Shown in pieces: positions 44,642 to 55,978 of a stretch of DNA of 64,000 nt (its first letter is position 1; every line of letters starts with the position of its first letter). Position numbers and translations under genes: made by a program. The notes beneath the pieces are model-generated. The model was not told the DNA's origin, did no database searches, and saw only the letters and a list, made by a program, of their open reading frames with translations. Source of the DNA: Areca catechu (lineage: Eukaryota; Streptophyta; Magnoliopsida; Arecales; Arecaceae); the NCBI GenBank assembly GCA_021397845.1, contig CM038050.1, positions 141,855,980-141,919,979 on the forward strand. Direction: 5' to 3'.

Positions 44642-46095
44642 TGTTGCCCAGATATGGTGCCCAAGAGGGGGGGTGAATTGGGTATTTAAAAATTTAAGGC
44701 AATATATGTGCTATCAAGTTTTAAGGTGAAGAGTGATAGTGCTTTAAGAATTGTGCAACGGAAGCAATGAAATAAAATGGCAATTAAAGAGCTAAAGAAG
44801 TTAAAGAGAAAGGCAATGCAAACACACAAGAAATATAGTGGTTCGGTGCACCTAGCACCTACATCCACTCCCCAAGCTCCACTTGGGAAATTCACTATAA
44901 TCTTTAGATTACAGCCGACTTGTTTTACCAGGCTCACAAGTCAAAACCTTACACACTTGTTTTGGCTTCGGGCTAACAAGCAACCCTAGTTGGTTTTATC
45001 AATTGGATCACCAACAAACCTTACTCACTTGTTTTGGCTTCGGGCTAACAAGCAACCCTAGTTGGTTTTATCAATTGGATCACCAACAAACCTTACTCAC
45101 TTATTTTGGCTTCGGGCTAACAAGCAACCCTAGTTGGTTTTATCAATTGGATCACCAACAAACCTTACTCACTTGTTTTGGCTTCGGGCTAACAAGCAAC
45201 CCTAGTTGGTTTTATCAATTGGCTCACCAACAAACCTCACTCTAGTTTCAAATTCCCTTGAAACTAGCCAAAGACAAAAGAGTATGAATACAATGAATTA
45301 AAAACTAAACAAACTCCTTTTGAGCAATAATAAATTCGTTGAAGCTCTTGATGGAGACTCTTCAAGCCTTTTCCCTTGGAATCTTTGGACCTCACTAAAT
45401 GCCAAACACTTGAATGTTGGATTCCTCAAAGATGGAAGACTTTTTGGCTAGGGAATCTCTTGGTTTTCTCACTCTTTTTGCTTGGAAGTGATTGAAGGCT
45501 TTGTACTTTAAATCAACACTTTTTCACTTTGTCTCCTTGTCTTTTTTGAAGTTTGGTGGAGGTTAAATACCTCATTCATGCTGAAACAACTCCACAAGAC
45601 CGTTAGATTCAAAAATATGGCCGTTTATGGCCGTTAGAAATCAAATCAGAAGTTCAGAAAAACTAGCCGTTATGCCATGAGTCGACCTCATGAGTCGACC
45701 TCTGGATCAAGTGTCGACCTCATGAGTCGACCTCCAGTAAAGTTTAGGCAAAAGTTCAGAATACTATAGTTCTGCCCATTTGAATTCTCAGGCTATGAGT
45801 CGACCTCTGGACAGGTGTTGACCTCTGGTGGTCGACCTCTGAAGCGTGCCACTGAGACTTTGCCGTGCCGGCCATGCTGAACTTTCCTTTTCTTCATGAG
45901 TCGACCTCTGGTGGTCGACCTTTGACAAGGTGTCGACCTCTGGTGGTCGACCTCTGATCTGAATTTTTCTGAAACTCTTTGAGATGTGCGTGCCATGCTT
46001 GAGTTTCTTTAAGCCTTTGTTTCTTTTATCAAATATTTCTTAACAAGAAGGTCCATTATGAGAATTTTGATCTTGTTCAAGGTAGAAGAGCTCAT
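44642..46095 (-). repeat. SIRE 5' LTR, truncated at its U3 end
   Basis: Matches 35016-36482 of the other LTR almost exactly. The outer 152 bp (equivalent to 36483-36634) are missing, together with any target duplication. It carries the 72-bp tandem array (44954-45236) and the GTCGAC cluster (45675-45955), one unit shorter than in the 3' LTR. Confidence 0.9.
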
Positions 46096-46242
46096 AATGG
46101 ACCATCTTCGGGTGCCACCTGGCGAAGGAGCAGGAGCACTTCTTCCCGAATGGGAGATCTTTTGAAAGGAAAAATTCACGTGGTACTGACCGTGTCCAGC
46201 TGGAGCTAACACGCACCCCACATCAGCGATGTAGCTATATCA
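46096..46242 (-). repeat. Remaining U3 end of the gypsy 5' LTR
   Basis: 147 bp matching about 3120-3262 of the gypsy 3' LTR: the last tandem subunit and the unique end through TATATCA. It is followed by agtaa at 46243-46247. Confidence 0.88.
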
Positions 46243-46247
46243 AGTAA
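46243..46247. repeat. Target site duplication agtaa, right copy
   Basis: Partner of 856-860; marks the right end of the gypsy insertion. Confidence 0.9.
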
Positions 46248-48859
46248 GATATTTGCCGAAACTTAGTTTTGAAAAAGATAGAGTTTGACAAGCTTGCCAA
46301 TTTGGAAAACAAGTTAAAATATCTTTCAAACCTAAATGTTTTGTTAATATTAGTAGACCATTAGAACTACTCCATATGGATCTCTTTGGACCAACTAGAA
46401 CATCAAGTCTAGGAGGTAAGAGATATGGATTGGTTATAGTGCATGATTTTTCAAGGTTTACTTGGATTTTCTTTCTTGCTCATAAAGATGAATTATTTTC
46501 TGTATTTATGAAGTTTTATCGAAAAGTTTCTAATGAAAAAGGTACTTCAGTTATTTGCATATGTAGTGATTGTTGTTCTGAATTTGAAAATCAAGATTTT
46601 GAAAGTTTTTGTAATAATAAAGGCATTGAACACAATTTTTCTATACTTAGGACACCTTAGCATAATGGGGTGGTAGAAAGAAAAATCATACTTTAGAAGA
46701 ATTGGCATGCACCATGCTTTGCAAAAATGATTTACCAAGATATTTTTGGGCTGAAGCAATTAATACTGCTTGTTATATTTTAAATCAAGTTTTAATCCAC
46801 CCTATTTAAAAAAAAACTCCTTATGAACTTTGGAATCAAAGAAAACCAACTTTAAAATATTTTCGAGTTTTTGGTTGTCAATGTTTCATTTTGAATAATG
46901 GTAAAGACAATCTTGAAAAATTTGATGCCAAGTCTGATGAAGGTATCTTTCTAAGATACTCTCATCCAGCAGGGCATACAGAATTTTTAACAAAAGAACC
47001 CTAGTTGTAGAGGAGTCTATACATGTAGTTTTTGAAGAGACTACTAACAAATCTTCTAGAAAAGAGGATACTTCTGATGCATGTGCATGTGCTGATAAGT
47101 TACAAAAGCTGACATTGGATGATCAACCCTCTCAATAAAGTGAAGAAGATCAAGACAAAAATGAAAAAGATGAAGCCATACAATCCACACCAAAGCATCA
47201 AGATCTACCTAAGGAGTGGAGGTATGCTCATGGACATCCTAAGGAATTAATCCTAGAAGATCCATCTAAAGGGATAAGAACTAGATCCTCAATTAGAAAT
47301 GAATGTGATTATATTGCTTTTGTTTTTTAAGTAGAGCCTAAATGTTTTGAAGATGTTGAAAAAGACCCTAACTAGATTAATGTTATGCAAGATGAACTAA
47401 TTCAATTTGATAGAAATAATGTTTGGACATTAATAGAAAGACCATCAAATGTTTCTATTATTAGTACAAAATGGGTGTTTAGGAATAAATTAGATGAAAA
47501 TGGAATTGTAACTAGAAATAAAGCTAGGCTAGTTGCCAAAGGCTACAATCAGGAGGAAGGAATTGATTTTGATGAAACCTTTGCTCTTGTTGCTAGACTT
47601 GAGGCAATTAGACTACTATTAGCATTTACCTGTTTTATGAATTTCAAACTTTTTTAAATGGATGTTAAAAGTGCTTTTCTGAATGGTTATATAGCAGAAA
47701 AAGTTTTTGTAGAATAACCACCTGGTTTTGAAAATCATGTATATCCTGATTATGTTTACAAATTGCACAAATCACTTTATGGTTTAAAGCAAGCACCACG
47801 AGTATGGTATGAAAGCTCAGTAAGTTTTTGATTGAAAATGAATTCTCTAGAGGCCATGTTGATACAACTTTATTTCTAAAGAAAGAAAATGATGATTTAT
47901 TAGTAGTACAAATCTATGTTGATAATATTATTTTCGGTGCTACTAATGAAATCCTTTGTCAAGAGTTTGCTAAGCTTATGCAGGGTGAGTTCGAGGTGAG
48001 CATGATAGGAGAACTCAATTTCTTTCTCGGACTCCAAATCAAGCAAACCAAAGATGGAATCTTCATTAACCAAGCTAAGTATACAAGAGAAATCTTAAAG
48101 AAGATTGGGATGGAGATTACTAAGTCAATAGGTACACCTATGAGCCCCTCTTGTAAACTTGATAAAGATGAGCATGGTAAATTTGTTGATCAAAAATTAT
48201 ATAGAGATATGATTGGCTCTTTATTATATTTGATTGCTAGTAGACCAGATATAATGTTCAGTGTATGCATGTATGCTAGATATCAGTCTGATCCTTAGGA
48301 ATCTCATCTATTGGCTATTAAGCGCATTATTAGATACTTATCTGGTACAATTGATATTGGTTTGTGGTATTCTAGAGACTCATCTACTGATTTAATTAGA
48401 TATTCTGATGCTGATTTTGCTGGGTGTAAACTTGATAGAAAAAGTACTAGTGGAACTTGCCAATTTCTTAGAGTTAACTTAATCTCCTGGTTTAGCAAGA
48501 AACAAACTTCAGTTGCACTATCCATAGCTGAGACTGAGTATATTACAGCTGGAAGTTGTTGTACTCAAATCTTGTGGATTAAGCAATAACTTAAAGATTT
48601 TGGAATCAAATCAACTAGGACTCCCATAAAATTTGATAATGCTAGTGCAATTTGCTTAACTAAAAATCCTGTTCAGCATTCTAGAAGCAAACATATTGAA
48701 ATTAGGCATCATTTTATTAGAGATCATGTTAAAAATAATGATGTGCTTGAATTTATTTGTACTGAAATGCAATTAGCTGATATTTTGACTAAGCCTCTCC
48801 AAGAAGATCAGTTCAGTATGATTAGAAGAGAACTTGGGGTCATCAATCCTTTTGATTGA
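46248..48859 (+). pseudogene. Older SIRE-type pol: integrase, RT and RNase H, right half
   Basis: Continues from 860. It keeps the integrase core (HMDLFGPTR near 46370, then the second Asp region near 46570), RT (KWVFRNKLDENG near 47470, YGLKQAP near 47780) and RNase H (YSDADFAGC near 48400), ending with TGA at 48857-48859. The RT catalytic motif is YVDN (Asn codon 47924-47926). Stops occur near 46290, 46658, 46808, 47136, 47328, 47374, 47656, 47717, 48296 and 48587, plus frameshifts near 46680, 46955 and 47815. It is clearly long dead. Confidence 0.88.
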
Positions 48860-49311
48860 AAATTTCTACTCTTTAACCCTTGGAAGATCAAATTCAATAT
48901 CAATTACATTCAATTTTCTTGAATTTCACTGTAATTCTAGTGATTTTTGATCTTTGCTTCATTTTCTATGTTTTTAGTTTTAAGTCAAAGTGTCGACACC
49001 TATAAGTGTCGACACCTTGAAGTGTTGACACTTGGCCCTATGTCATGAGTCGACACTTGAACGGTGACAGACCAAGGTATAAACAGGAAACAAAGTATTT
49101 TCTTGCTTTATTTTCTCCTAATTTGAGCCGACACATGTCCTAACAGTGTTCTATCTACTTCTTCCCTCCAAATTTCAACTCCAACCCTCTCAAATCCCCG
49201 ATTAGGATGGTTTTGATTTGATTTTTGCCACATTTACTCTCCCATTTAGGTTTTGGACCATGAAAACCCTAGATCTCTCTCCTCTCTTGCTTCAATCTTT
49301 GAATCAGTGGA
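48860..49311 (+). other. Spacer between older SIRE pol and third ORF
   Basis: About 450 bp without a gene. GTCGAC-type motifs (gtgtcgacacc, gagtcgacac) cluster at 48985-49060, parallel to the spacer of the young SIRE element. Confidence 0.6.
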
Positions 49312-51154
49312 ATGGGGCCTAGGAAACAAGTTGTTCATCATCCTTGGCCATCCAACCAAGAAGATGAAAGACGAACAAAGGCCAGACATGAAACTAGTGC
49401 ATCAGATGCCCCTGCTCGACCTCTTTTTCCTGTGGCCAGTCGGATGGATACAGAAAATGTTGTTGGAGGATGCCATGTAGACTTCGCATTCATCAACCAG
49501 CAGCATTTTTGGATAGGCTAGTGGCTCAGGGATGCTGGTTTGGTTCCTTTCTGTTCTTTGATCGAAAGATTTTACCCGGGCTTGATATGAGAGTTTTATG
49601 GATCTTTAGCTCGAGGTAGTGATGGATGGGTCGCACAGGTCCATGGCCAAGATGTCCCAGTGATAGATGAGATTTTGAGCAGAGTATGGGACATACCCAT
49701 GAGAGGATTTGTTGTTGATAGCTTGGTGGATAGGTTCAATGGTCTTCGATGTATCTTCGAGTCAGATGACCTACCTGAGGGAGCCACTGTCGTTGCATCC
49801 AGACTTTCTGCTAAGATGAGGTTACTGCATCATATTGTTGCCTGGATCCTTCTACAGAAGACCGACCATTTTGACTTCATCACAGAGAGAGAGCTTTTAG
49901 TGATGGTGTCTCTGGTTCAGCATTCACCTATTTGCCTTCCGATACTTATGGTACATCAGATGATGTAGGCATCTACGAGTCAGAGACTGTGTTTGCCCTA
50001 CAGGATGGGCTTGACTTTACTCTTCAGAGCATATGGTGTAGTATTGATGATGAGCCCTATCGGGTGTTACTACACACTGATGTCTATGACATCAGATCTC
50101 TTCACCTGATGGGGTATCATCTAGTCAAAGGCCAATGGAGATGACGAATATCAGGTCAGGCTGCTGACAGAGATGAGGATGTTATGGAGGAGGAGCGTAT
50201 ATTTTTAGATGAGGCAGGACCTTCAGAGACACATTTGCTTGAGATTCAGCCCGAGCCTACAGCATAGCCAGAGCCTACTCTTCAGCCTGAGCCAGCATAA
50301 TCAGATATTCTAAGAGCTTATGAAAGTCTTGAGGATAGAGTCACCCACATTGAGATAGATATTATGATCATTCATCAGCGAGTCGACAGTTTTATTATAA
50401 AGACTAGAGAGAGCCATCAAGGATTGAGAGATGGTATCTCTGCTATATTGTCCGCTCTGAGTAGACCCTCTTCTGGGAGTGTTCCCGATACTTCTGCTCT
50501 AGCTGATTTTGCTCCAGTTCCACCTGCTCCGAGACCAGTCATGGATGATGATGAGGTGACCAACTCTGATGGGTTCGACCTTCCAGATGTGATGACAGAG
50601 CCAGTACCAGAGACAGCAGCTGACCCTCTTAGGAGTCCCATTCATGATCCTTTGAGTTCATCCTTCCAGACTCCTATACTACCCACACCTCCTTCTAGAC
50701 CTGTTGATCATTCTGCCATTCCTATACTCACACCTATCATGTCTTCAGTTGATACACCTATTGTTATACACCTATTGTTGATACACCTATTTTGATACAC
50801 CTGTTGTTGGTTCTCCATCTTTACATACATCTTCCCTTATCTTGGAGCTAGGATTCTAAACTCCTAGTTTCCATCATCTTGATTTCGGTCCTTTATTTGA
50901 TCATACACTACATCTTACAGTTTTTGAGACTGTCACTCCAATCAGTTCTTCTCTTGCTGCTGACATAGCTTCTACCTCTTCTGCTCCAGCTAGAGGGAGG
51001 ATTATGTTAGACACGAGGACAAGGTCATCATGCTCCATCCAGACTGACCAAGACTCATCCTCGTGATCTTCAATCTATGTGGCCTCGATCTCGTACTTTT
51101 ACTGATACCGGACCGATCGAGATTGGATCATCAGAGGATGAGGATGAAGCTTAG
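49312..51154 (+). pseudogene. Decayed third ORF of the older SIRE element
   Basis: Homologue of 37256-39034. It starts MGPRKQ and keeps the core pattern (LRDAGLVPFC, then EFYGSLARG, AKMRLLHHIVAWIL and HFDFITERELLVMVSL) and an acidic end GSSEDEDEA before TAG at 51152. Stops occur near 49518, 49588, 49966, 50143, 50265 and 50298, and frames shift several times in the Ser/Pro-rich part. The conserved core confirms that the ORF belongs to the family and is not a chance open frame. Confidence 0.8.
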
Positions 51155-51980
51155 GATAGTTTTTATATTTAGATAGTTTACATTTCTGTACTTGTTGCAT
51201 GTTTCTTTTGATGTTCACTCTGTTGTACCAATCTTGTATTAAATGAATGAAATACTATGTTTTACTTCATGTTATGACTTTGAATGAATGAAATATATTA
51301 CTTATTTTTAGAATTTCATTGTTCTCCTTCATGAATGAGTAAATACCTTACATTTATGTTCGGGTTTATTGCCTTCTTCCTTCCTTTTTAATGATAACAG
51401 AAAGGGGAGAAATTAGTATAAATGGGATATGAGATGAAATAAGTATATATGTGCAGTGAATGAAATGGGATGAAATAAGTATATATGTGCAGTGAATGAG
51501 AGATAAGTTCTTTTTTAAAAAATGCTGAAAATCTAAAAATTTCTGTTCATTGTGTGAGGGGGAGTTATACTTCCTTTGAATTGGAAAATCTATCTTGCTA
51601 ATTTTCTTTTTCATGTCCAATTCTTATTCTTTAGATGTTTAAATTTTAGCCTTTTTATCATTAAAAAATCTTCAAAACTCAATTTTATTGATCATCTCTT
51701 CAGGGGGAGTATTTATACTCTTCACAGTATTTATTGCTGAATTTGTTTCTCTTGAGCATTTTTTTTTGGGGGTATCATGATACATGAATTTATATGTATT
51801 TTAAGCTCTAATACTCTTAGCTCAAATTTGTTTCATAAGAGAATTTTAAAATTTATAATTGAACATCTCTTAGTATTTCATACCTATTGCAATAAGTTCT
51901 ATGCACATTAAAAATTTCTCTTGAAAGCTTATTATGCAAATTATACTTAAAGGTTTTGTGATCATCAAAAAGGAGGAGAT
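51155..51980 (+). other. 3' untranslated stretch and polypurine tract of the older SIRE
   Basis: AT-rich, no gene. A 47-bp stretch is duplicated in tandem at about 51434-51500 (agtatatatgtgcagtgaat). The tract aaaaaggaggagat at 51967-51980 directly precedes the LTR. Confidence 0.65.
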
Positions 51981-53561
51981 TGTTGACTCCGTTATTGATT
52001 TTGATGATAAATAAAATGGTTAAGTATAAGTTGAGTTCTAACTATTTCTTTGAAGTATGTTTTTATAGAAAAGGTTCTCATCAATTCAACAAAATTTGAT
52101 TGATTGTCAAACAAAGAAAAAATCCCAACTATGGATGAAAGATCAGTTTAAAGTGAACTTTTATAGTTGAAGAATGCTTAAAAGGATACAAGAGTTCAAC
52201 ACAAATTTGTTTCAGCAGAAGTTCAGATGCTTTTGAAGAAATCTTAGTCAAGTATCGACTCACAACCCAAGTATTGACTCATGACAGTGGAAGTGTCAAC
52301 TCAAGCCGGTATGTAGAAAGAGTTTCAGATGGTATGGTTGAAGTATCGACTCATGCCAGTCAAGTATTGACTCAAGGTGTCGACTCAAGGATCAGCTCCT
52401 CACCTGAGACTTTTTGTTACAGAACTTGCTGAAGTTGAAGACCTACTTGAAGTGTCGACACATGGATGTCAAGTATCGACTCACAGTGTCGACTTACCAG
52501 TGGAAATGTCGACTCACTTAAGAATTCTAGAGAACTTCATTGAAGATATTTGAACTAGGTGTCAACTCATGGAATGCAACTGTTAACCCTAAGTGTCGAC
52601 TCATAGCTTGAAGTATCGACACTTGGAGTTCTAGGAACAGTAATGGCTAGTTTTTCAAATACGGGACTTGCTCCTCTTGGCTCCCAACAGCTAGTTTTTG
52701 TGTTTAATAGCTGGAAGCTAATTTTGAGGCCTTAGAAAGGCATTTAATTGATTCAAATCAAATATAAACACGAGAGAATGAAAAGAGGATAAATAGAAAA
52801 ACTTGAAGAGAAAGAAAGAGCTAGTGCATTCATTCCTATTCATTGTGAGCAACTACCTTCAAGCAAGAAGAATTCTCCAAGCATTCAAGATCCTTCAAGA
52901 GCATTCGAGATCAACCTTCTTGAGCATTTATTGAAGCATCATCAAGTTGAAGGCAGCACTACAACAAAGCTTCAAAAAGATATCCACTTTTATTAGAAAG
53001 CTTTCATTGTTTCTTTACTTCAAACTTATTATTGTTTTAAAGGTTGTTGGTTAGCCTTGAAAACCAATTAGGTTCTTGGTTAGCTCACAAAACCAAGAGA
53101 GGTTGTTGGTTAGCCTTGAAACCCAATTAGGTTCTTGGTTAGCCCATAAAATCAAGGGAGGTTGTTGGTGAGCCTTAAAACCAATTAAATTCTTGGTTAG
53201 CCCAGAAAACCAAGTGAGGTTTTGACTTGTGAGCCTTATGAAAACAAGTCAGGTTTGATTAGTGAGCCCACAAAACTAATCGGTTGAGATTATAGTATTT
53301 TCCCAAGTGGGCCTTGGGAGTGGATATAGGTGCATTAGAAAGCACCGAACCACTATACTTCCTTTGTGTTTGTGATTGCTTGTATCTTCAACTTGCTCTT
53401 ATATTTATTGCTTTATATTTCTGCTTCATACTCACTAAAAGCACTTCACACTTGGATTCATAATACTTAGTTTGATTATTGGATTGGATCATACACTTGC
53501 TTTTAAATAATTTTTTAGAGATCCAATTCACCCCTCCTCTTGGGTTGCTTACTAGGCAACA
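51981..53561 (+). repeat. 3' LTR of the older SIRE element
   Basis: Starts TGTTGACTCC and ends CTAGGCAACA (1581 bp). U3 contains many degenerate gtcgactca/gtatcgactc motifs (52250-52625). A GGATAAATAG TATA-like box is at about 52787. R/U5 has a tandem repeat of about 60 bp (53035-53290, ggttgttggttagcc), analogous to the 72-bp repeat of the young SIRE LTR. The 5' partner is outside the window. Confidence 0.88.
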
Positions 53562-53864
53562 CCCATCCCAGAGTGTCCACCTACAAACTGGCCTATTATT
53601 GAGGAAATGATTGAGCGCATCCTAGATGATCAAGCCATCAATACCTGGAACAAAGGCTATCAATGGTATTTGGTTTGATGGCAAGGTCGACCGAAATCTG
53701 AGGACTCGTGGATCACCTGAGCAGATCTGCAACACCTTAACCCAGACCTTCTTGAGCAATATGAGAGCCGTATTGACCATTACTCAATGGGGTCGAGTTC
53801 CTCCCGCCCGGGATAACTGGTGGGGGCACCAGGATCCGACACAAATTACTGGACCCTATCTGGT
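53562..53864 (+). pseudogene. Chromovirus pol C-terminus with chromodomain
   Basis: One frame from 53571 reads IEEMIERILDDQAINT, then KGYQWYLV, GRPKSEDSWIT and LNPDLLEQYESR. This is the pattern of the chromodomain at the end of Ty3/gypsy chromovirus integrase, which directs insertion by binding chromatin. Two TGA stops break it (near 53677 and 53719). Only this end is left because the older SIRE element is inserted directly upstream. A purine-rich ggtgggggcac at about 53819 may be the polypurine tract. Confidence 0.7.
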
Positions 53865-54825
53865 TTACTGATTAGGATTTTTTTGAGCCCTTAATAATGT
53901 GTCAAGTTTTGTAATCAAGTTTTGTAATCAAGTTAGTCCAGTTGAGAGTTTTGTAATGAAGTTAGCTTAGTTGAGTTAAATTGAGTCCTGTAATAAGTTG
54001 AGTTATCTCAACCTCCATCCAATTAAGTCCTGTAAGTCCAGTACAAGTTTGTGTTACAAGTCCGTGTCAAGTACCAGTTATATAAGAGGAGGAGCACAAG
54101 CCAAAGCCTTCACAAGGCCCTCACAAAGCAAAGCAAGCCCAAGTCTATAAAGCTCCACACATAAAGATACCAGAGAATATTCTAGGAGACCCAGCCCAGG
54201 GTTTCCAACCCACCAGGAGGCCCATGCGCCCAAGCTCTTTGGAGGCCGCCCAAGCCCAAGATGGAGGATGCCCCTTGCTACCAACATGCCCAAGCCCACT
54301 CAATTAGCCATCCAAGCCCAAGTGAAGCTTATTTGACCAAGTCCAAGAGAGGGAGAAGTCCAATTCTAATAAGGAGATCAAGTTTAATTTCTATTCAAAT
54401 TGTATACTACTAGTTTTAAGCCAATTTGTAATCCCTCTCCCACTCAACTTTTTAATTCTATCCTAACAAGGAGAGGACATGGGGAACAACTATAAATATC
54501 CCACCCCTCCCCCTCTTGTAAGCAACTCTTATTCATGAATTAAAACTTTGCTAAAATTTTGTTAGCTTGTTTTTGTGTTCGTGTTGAGGTGTGTGAGTGA
54601 TATTTGAGAGCCCTAATTCATCTAAACCCTAGCCATCCCAAAGAACCTTCATTCAAGCCCTAATCCACCTAAAGAAAATAAGCCCTAGGCATCCAAAGCA
54701 AAGAGTCTTCTTCCCCATCCAGGCCGCCGACTTCAGAAACCCTAATTCCATCTTCTCCAAACCCTAGTTCTTTTCTTTGCTTTCTTATTTATTCTCTTGT
54801 TGACCTTTGATGCTTATAGGACCCC
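53865..54825 (+). repeat. Probable chromovirus 3' LTR
   Basis: About 960 bp after the chromodomain end. It has a clear TATAAATATCCC at 54491-54502, followed by a pyrimidine-rich run and a GAATTAAAAC stretch (54538). Short repeats of aagttttgtaatc lie at 53906-53960. The exact ends are not determined; tgattagg at 53869 is a possible start. Confidence 0.45.
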
Positions 54826-55125
54826 CGAGGTATTCACCTCCAAGGAGGAGGCCCTCTTTGCCTCTTGGACCGATCCCAGATAGTAGCTAGATCTGAGGAA
54901 CTACAGGCTTATCTTCCAGGCGATGATCGAGAGTGCTGTGTGACCCCGTCATCGATAAGATCTTCGAATCGATGCTTGTACAATCCTTCCCCCTCCTAAT
55001 TTTTGATTTGTTGAAGGTACACTATCCTAATCGGGTGTTTCTCAATTCTCGAGGTCCTGCTTTTATTTTTTTGCATGAGTTCATATGCGGGTATGTTGAT
55101 TCTTTGCATTGCTAGTTTGCATGCT
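54826..55125 (+). pseudogene. Short coding remnant of unknown origin
   Basis: One frame reads PEVFTSKEEALFASWTD, has two adjacent stops, then NYRLIFQAMIESAV. After a shift near 54940 another frame reads DPVIDKIFESMLV, DLLKVHYPNRVFLNSRG and FLHEFICGYV before a stop at 55115. Protein-like composition across a shift suggests a decayed gene, perhaps of a transposon or of the DNA the chromovirus entered. I do not recognise the family. Confidence 0.35.
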
Positions 55126-55289
55126 AATCTTTACTTGATTTTGGAACTTTAGCCTATAAATTAAAATTCTAAAAGCATACAAAAAAAATAGTTTCTATTT
55201 TCCTGCAATCATGTTAGTCTTAGAGTCATCCCGTATCAAACAGGCTTTACCATTAACATGCTAATGTGCCCATGAATGTATCCGAGTAG
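55126..55289. other. No feature recognised
   Basis: AT-rich DNA between two coding remnants; I see nothing more in it. Confidence 0.5.
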
Positions 55290-55975
55290 ATAGTGAATGC
55301 CATAGGATCTAAAAGATCTAGAGATGAGATAAATCATAGGTATATGTGGCACCTCAAGTTAGGTCATATTGGAGAGGGCAGAATAATAAAATTAAAAAAG
55401 GATGGGATCCTTAGCTCATTAAATTTTGAGTCATATCTAGTTTATGAATCTTGGCTTTAAGAAAAAATGATCAAATTACCCTTATAGGATACGAGGAGAA
55501 GAGCACTGAAATACTTTCTCTAGGCCACACTCATTAGTGTGTAGCCCATTTATTGTATATGCCAGGGGTGGTTATTTCTATTTCATTACCTTTACCAATG
55601 ACTACTCATGGTATAGGTAAGTGTATCTTATGAGACATAAATTTAAAGTCTTTAAAAAGTTTAAATAAATCATATATAAAATAGAAAAATAAATTAGAAG
55701 ATCCCTTAAAGTCCTTCAATCAGATCGAGGAGGAGAATATCTTAATAAAAAATTTTAAGATTATCTCAAGCAAAATAACATAAGTTCATAATAGACTCCT
55801 CCTAGTATACCTCAACTAAATGGAGTATCAGAAATGAGGAATGGGATCCTATTATATATGGTCTAGTACATGATGAGCTTCACTGACTAATCCTTATTTC
55901 TTTGGAGATATGTCCTACTTTTTGCAATCTATTTATTAAATAGGATTCCCTTTAAATATGTTCCTACTATATCAT
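55290..55975 (+). pseudogene. Heavily decayed copia integrase
   Basis: Pieces of the copia pre-integrase and integrase domains can be read across many stops: WHLKLGHIG near 55348, FYFITFTNDYS near 55577, VYLMRHKFK near 55620, LQSDRGGEYLN near 55717 and TPPSIPQLNGVSE near 55795. Its sequence is closest to the outer/inner copia clade. It is cut at the right by the start of an old gypsy LTR. Confidence 0.75.
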
Positions 55976-55978
55976 ATG

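Larger units (their letters stand above)
35016..46095 (-). mobile_element. Young SIRE-type Ty1/copia element in the gypsy 5' LTR
   Basis: A copia element read on the - strand: 5' LTR (44642-46095, truncated), primer site, gag, pol, a third long ORF, polypurine tract and 3' LTR (35016-36634). The gag-pol-extra-ORF order is that of SIRE/Maximus elements. The LTRs differ by about six substitutions and one 13-bp indel over 1.45 kb (about 0.4%), the lowest divergence in the window. No matching target duplication is visible because the right end is deleted. Confidence 0.9.
861..46242 (-). mobile_element. Ty3/gypsy element, Tat type, carrying nested insertions
   Basis: This is a full-length but decayed Ty3/gypsy element read on the - strand. 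The order is 5' LTR (46096-46242 plus 32758-35015), leader, gag, protease, reverse transcriptase, first RNase H, second archaeal-type RNase H, integrase, antisense gene, polypurine tract and 3' LTR (861-3262). Two RNase H domains plus an antisense coding region after integrase are known marks of the Tat lineage. It is interrupted by a copia nest (7680-27344), a solo LTR (30482-31234) and a young SIRE copia (35016-46095). It has many stops and frameshifts and is not autonomous. Non-repetitive parts of the two LTRs differ at about 10% of sites by eye count. Confidence 0.9.
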
